Positions 48,217 to 50,053 of a stretch of 50,053 bases of DNA are shown here, piece after piece. The notes under the pieces are model-generated. The model did not search any database and was not told the DNA's origin. It saw only the letters and a list, made by a program, of their open reading frames with translations. The translations under genes were made by a program, and so were the position numbers. Source of the stretch: Desulfurococcales archaeon (GTDB taxonomy: Archaea > Thermoproteota > Thermoprotei_A > Sulfolobales > AG1); the NCBI GenBank assembly GCA_009903825.1, contig WYEN01000116.1:1-50053 (forward strand), written 5' to 3'. Position 1 is the stretch's first letter; every line of letters starts with the position of its first letter.

Positions 48217-49703
48217 AGGGCGAGGTTTCGAACCTCTGGGTCTCGGGTGTTAGCCCTCTGGCGAGGGATTAATGGTTTTATGCCGTTATGTGTCACCAAA
48301 TAGCTCTCTATTTTTCTTGTTATTGTTATTTTATATCCTATTCTTCTTGCTATGTTTAATGATGCATTTATATCTGCATTAATCTTCTTCCCAGTTTTTC
48401 TACATATATATAGTCCTCTGTATATTCTTCCATTTTTATGTATTTCTCCACATATAGAACATTTTTGGCTAGTATAATCCTCAGAAACAATCTCAACATC
48501 TATCCCATATTCAATAAACACATCTATTATCCATAGAATAATTTTTCTATACCACCATATGTTAGTGTTGTATTCATTACCATTGTTTTGTGAGAGCATA
48601 ATAGGGTATCCAATATATATCTTCTCAACACCTCTACTCCATAACATCTCAGCTAGAAATCTTATAGCTGTTCTATAGAGATGTCTAAGCCTCTCATTCC
48701 TCTTATATAACGCTTTAAGATACTTTTCATGATATTTTATCCATGTTAAGATCCCAGCATTTTTTAATAAATCTCTAACAGCTTGATATGTAGAGATCTC
48801 TCTTTTCCACCAGTAATACTCAGATTTAATTACTCCGCCTTTGATGAGTAATGCTGACCCGTCTGAGACTACTACGGCAAACAGATTGTTAAGACCCACG
48901 TCTATGAAGGCCTTCTTGTCTCCAACAGGATCTTTTTGCTTGATAGATCTAGGATTAGAAATTCTATTTTTCTTATCTTTATAATTAGGCTTTATATATC
49001 CCTTTGGATTTGATTTAGATGGATCTACACCGACTTCTATAGGTATATAGGCGAACCATCTGCCAGTCTCGTAAATGATTTCTAATCTTCCTTGTTTACC
49101 TTCCCATCTTATTCTGCCGACATATCTTATCCTTAATTTAAAATCTTTAAGAATCAGACGGCCCTCTCCATCACTGATAGGCTCCAGATAGTATCTATCG
49201 TTTCTAATCAAAATATGGATCTTCTTTTTACCTGTGACCCTATCTTTCCAATATCCTGGCGGAGAAATCTTACTAATATGAGGCGATAATCTTCCCTGTT
49301 TCTTCATTTTCAAAAGCTTAAAGAATGATTCCCAGGCCTCCTCATTTTTATTAATTACTTGACCGGCATTAACGCCTAGAAAATTCTTATACTTGTGATA
49401 ATATCTCCTGTTGATCTCAACTCTCTTCTCAGGCGTCAAATTATCTCTAAAGAACAGCTTTCTCTTCTCATAATTAAGCTCGTTCCACAACCTCACAGAT
49501 GTCAAGCCAATATCAAATAATATCTTTTCCTCATGCTCCTCTAGAAGCAGTCTCAATCTGACAGTTCTTTTATTGCTTTTCTTTCTCTTCTCAACAAGCT
49601 CTCTAAAAGACTGAAGAGGGTCGGGGCCTTCGGCGGACACACCTCGGGGATTCCCCCCGCTGGACATTCTAAATTTTCTGTCCGCCAAAGACCCGACCCT
49701 CAA
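48213..49703 (-). CDS. tnpB: TnpB RNA-guided nuclease with rearranged RuvC site
   Basis: This protein of up to 496 residues is an IS605-group TnpB. RuvC-I is AFIDVGLNNLFAVVVSDGSA with the first Asp. The usual RuvC-II glutamate (I-x-x-E) is Gly: VEKIYIGYPIMLSQNN. A Glu occurs 43 residues later in VEIVSEDYTSQKC, the position of the alternative glutamate known from Fanzor-related TnpBs. The zinc finger is CSIC plus a single later Cys (YICRKTGKK), and RuvC-III is NADINASLNIARR. The N-terminal 35 residues (MRVGSLADRKFRMSSGGNPR..) are encoded within an 86-bp hairpin, so the true start may be later, for example GTG 49640 or ATG 49667; TTG 49703 is the longest. It acts with a guide RNA from the element's right end. 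Confidence 0.85.
   Translation of the reverse strand: MRVGSLADRKFRMSSGGNPRGVSAEGPDPLQSFRELVEKRKKSNKRTVRLRLLLEEHEEKILFDIGLTSVRLWNELNYEKRKLFFRDNLTPEKRVEINRRYYHKYKNFLGVNAGQVINKNEEAWESFFKLLKMKKQGRLSPHISKISPPGYWKDRVTGKKKIHILIRNDRYYLEPISDGEGRLILKDFKLRIRYVGRIRWEGKQGRLEIIYETGRWFAYIPIEVGVDPSKSNPKGYIKPNYKDKKNRISNPRSIKQKDPVGDKKAFIDVGLNNLFAVVVSDGSALLIKGGVIKSEYYWWKREISTYQAVRDLLKNAGILTWIKYHEKYLKALYKRNERLRHLYRTAIRFLAEMLWSRGVEKIYIGYPIMLSQNNGNEYNTNIWWYRKIILWIIDVFIEYGIDVEIVSEDYTSQKCSICGEIHKNGRIYRGLYICRKTGKKINADINASLNIARRIGYKITITRKIESYLVTHNGIKPLIPRQRANTRDPEVRNLAL
49616..49701 (-). repeat. Large GC-rich hairpin over the tnpB start region
   Basis: Nested inverted repeats: GAGGGTCGGG (49616-49625) with CCCGACCCTC (49692-49701), GGCGGAC (49632-49638) with GTCCGCC (49680-49686), and GGGGATTCCCC (49646-49656). 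All lie within the N-terminal tnpB frame, which is otherwise low in GC. Such a fold in RNA would hide the early start codons; in single-stranded DNA it would be a strong hairpin. Confidence 0.75.
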
Positions 49704-49730
49704 AAATATTATAAAAACTTATAAAATATA

Positions 49731-49750
49731 CCTCGCCCTGAAGAGCGAGG
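49731..49750 (-). repeat. Left-end palindrome of the TnpB element
   Basis: CCTCGC (49731-49736) and GCGAGG (49745-49750) form a short stem with the loop CCTGAAGA. The same design, in degraded form, marks the left end of the TnpB remnant at 39.16 kb. A TATA-like ATATTTTATAAG follows towards tnpB. Confidence 0.7.
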
Positions 49751-49831
49751 CTTGCTCTGCTGTCAAAAACCATATTTCGACTCAATAAGATGCCTAGAAA
49801 ATCATCTTTTTTCATCTATAACTTCTTTAGG

Positions 49832-50053
49832 CTATATATTGTTAAGACTCTCTTTTTCAACAGTCTTCTCAAGATATATGTGTTCAACGATATATACAGC
49901 GATTTTGATCACTATTATGAATAGAAGTATTCTTATGAAAAATATTATCGGTCCTTCGGAGACGTTGTATTCTGGAAAAGTTATTATTCCTGCTGTAGTT
50001 GATGTATTATAGATCTGTGGTATTCTTGATAACTCTCTGTAGGCCACATTCAA
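49832..50053 (-). CDS. C-terminal part of a membrane-anchored protein, start outside window
   Basis: An open frame enters from the right edge and ends at 49832 with 73 residues. It contains a short extracellular-looking segment (QIYNTSTTAGIITFPEYNVS), one membrane helix (IIFFIRILLFIIVIKIAVYI) and a charged cytoplasmic tail. This topology is like the C-terminal anchor of an archaeal surface protein. The N-terminal part lies beyond 50053, so no family is assigned. Confidence 0.6.
   Translation of the reverse strand: MNVAYRELSRIPQIYNTSTTAGIITFPEYNVSEGPIIFFIRILLFIIVIKIAVYIVEHIYLEKTVEKESLNNI

Larger units (their letters stand above)
48200..49751 (-). mobile_element. TnpB-only transposon of the IS200/IS605 group
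   Basis: A single tnpB gene is bounded by palindromic ends. The right end (48208-48236) has CGCCCTTAAAGGGCG and GAGGTTTCGAACCTC, overlapping the tnpB stop, where such elements encode the 3' hairpins of the omega (re)RNA. The left end (49731-49751) is CCTCGCCCTGAAGAGCGAGG. No tnpA transposase is present, so movement would need a TnpA in trans. The element lies directly at the end of the RFAP synthase gene. The exact outer boundaries are uncertain by a few bases; IS605 elements make no target duplication. Confidence 0.8.

Overview
This window looks like a chromosomal segment of a hyperthermophilic archaeon of the Thermoproteota (Crenarchaeota). The evidence is archaeal: a ThrRS with the archaeal N-terminal editing domain, aIF1A, the RNase P proteins Rpp30 and Pop5 beside a COG1325 exosome-associated protein, Hel308 helicase, Dph6, a tRNA-Trp intron with a bulge-helix-bulge, a 5S rRNA gene with no 16S/23S beside it, and TATA boxes about 25 nt upstream of start codons (leaderless genes). 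I do not name a genus. DNA is AT-rich, with GC-rich islands at the tRNAs, the 5S gene and the mobile-element ends. Starts are of two kinds: leaderless after a TATA box, or led by a GGTGA/GGTGG Shine-Dalgarno 3-7 nt ahead; TTG starts are frequent.

Layout. 0-6.3 kb: end of a PaREP1-like gene, a long intergenic region with a palindrome, then a five-gene Dpp/Opp-type peptide ABC transporter operon. 6.4-17.8 kb: a membrane-anchored protein, tRNA-Arg(CCU), a secreted beta-propeller protein divergent from a membrane-bound winged-HTH regulator with a symmetric operator between them, intron-containing tRNA-Trp(CCA), a MATE exporter, a flavoprotein, aIF1A, a DUF711 protein, an AAA ATPase followed by a broken PIN-like nuclease gene, and a beta-CASP RNase. 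17.8-28.6 kb: translation and RNA housekeeping (ileS, thrS, COG1325-rnp3-rnp2, 5S rRNA), plus a VIT1-like iron transporter, a pyrophosphatase homologue that has lost its catalytic residues, ferredoxin, thyX and rpiA. 28.7-38.9 kb: hel308, a branched-chain amino-acid-type (Liv) ABC transporter split into divergent operons, a NikR-like regulator, an HTH protein, dph6 and an M42 aminopeptidase.

38.9-39.5 kb is the most unusual stretch. The first ~24 and last ~73 codons of a ferritin-fused encapsulin gene remain in the right order on the minus strand. Between them lies the wreck of an IS605-type TnpB element (left-end palindrome plus TnpB tail with its structured 3' RNA region). The wreck abuts one complete 24-nt CRISPR repeat of Sulfolobales type plus a 13-nt partial copy. 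So an encapsulin nanocompartment gene has been destroyed by mobile-element and CRISPR-repeat DNA.

39.6-50 kb: PfkB-family kinase and class I fructose-bisphosphate aldolase, an ECF transporter with a QueT-type substrate component (queuosine/archaeosine precursor uptake), a saccharopine-dehydrogenase-like enzyme, a metallophosphoesterase, a coiled-coil protein with 21-bp tandem repeats, a DUF1464 protein, beta-RFAP synthase (methanopterin-type cofactor), and a TnpB-only transposon inserted at the very end of the RFAP synthase gene. That TnpB lacks the usual RuvC-II glutamate and has an alternative one 43 residues later. The window ends inside a membrane-protein gene.
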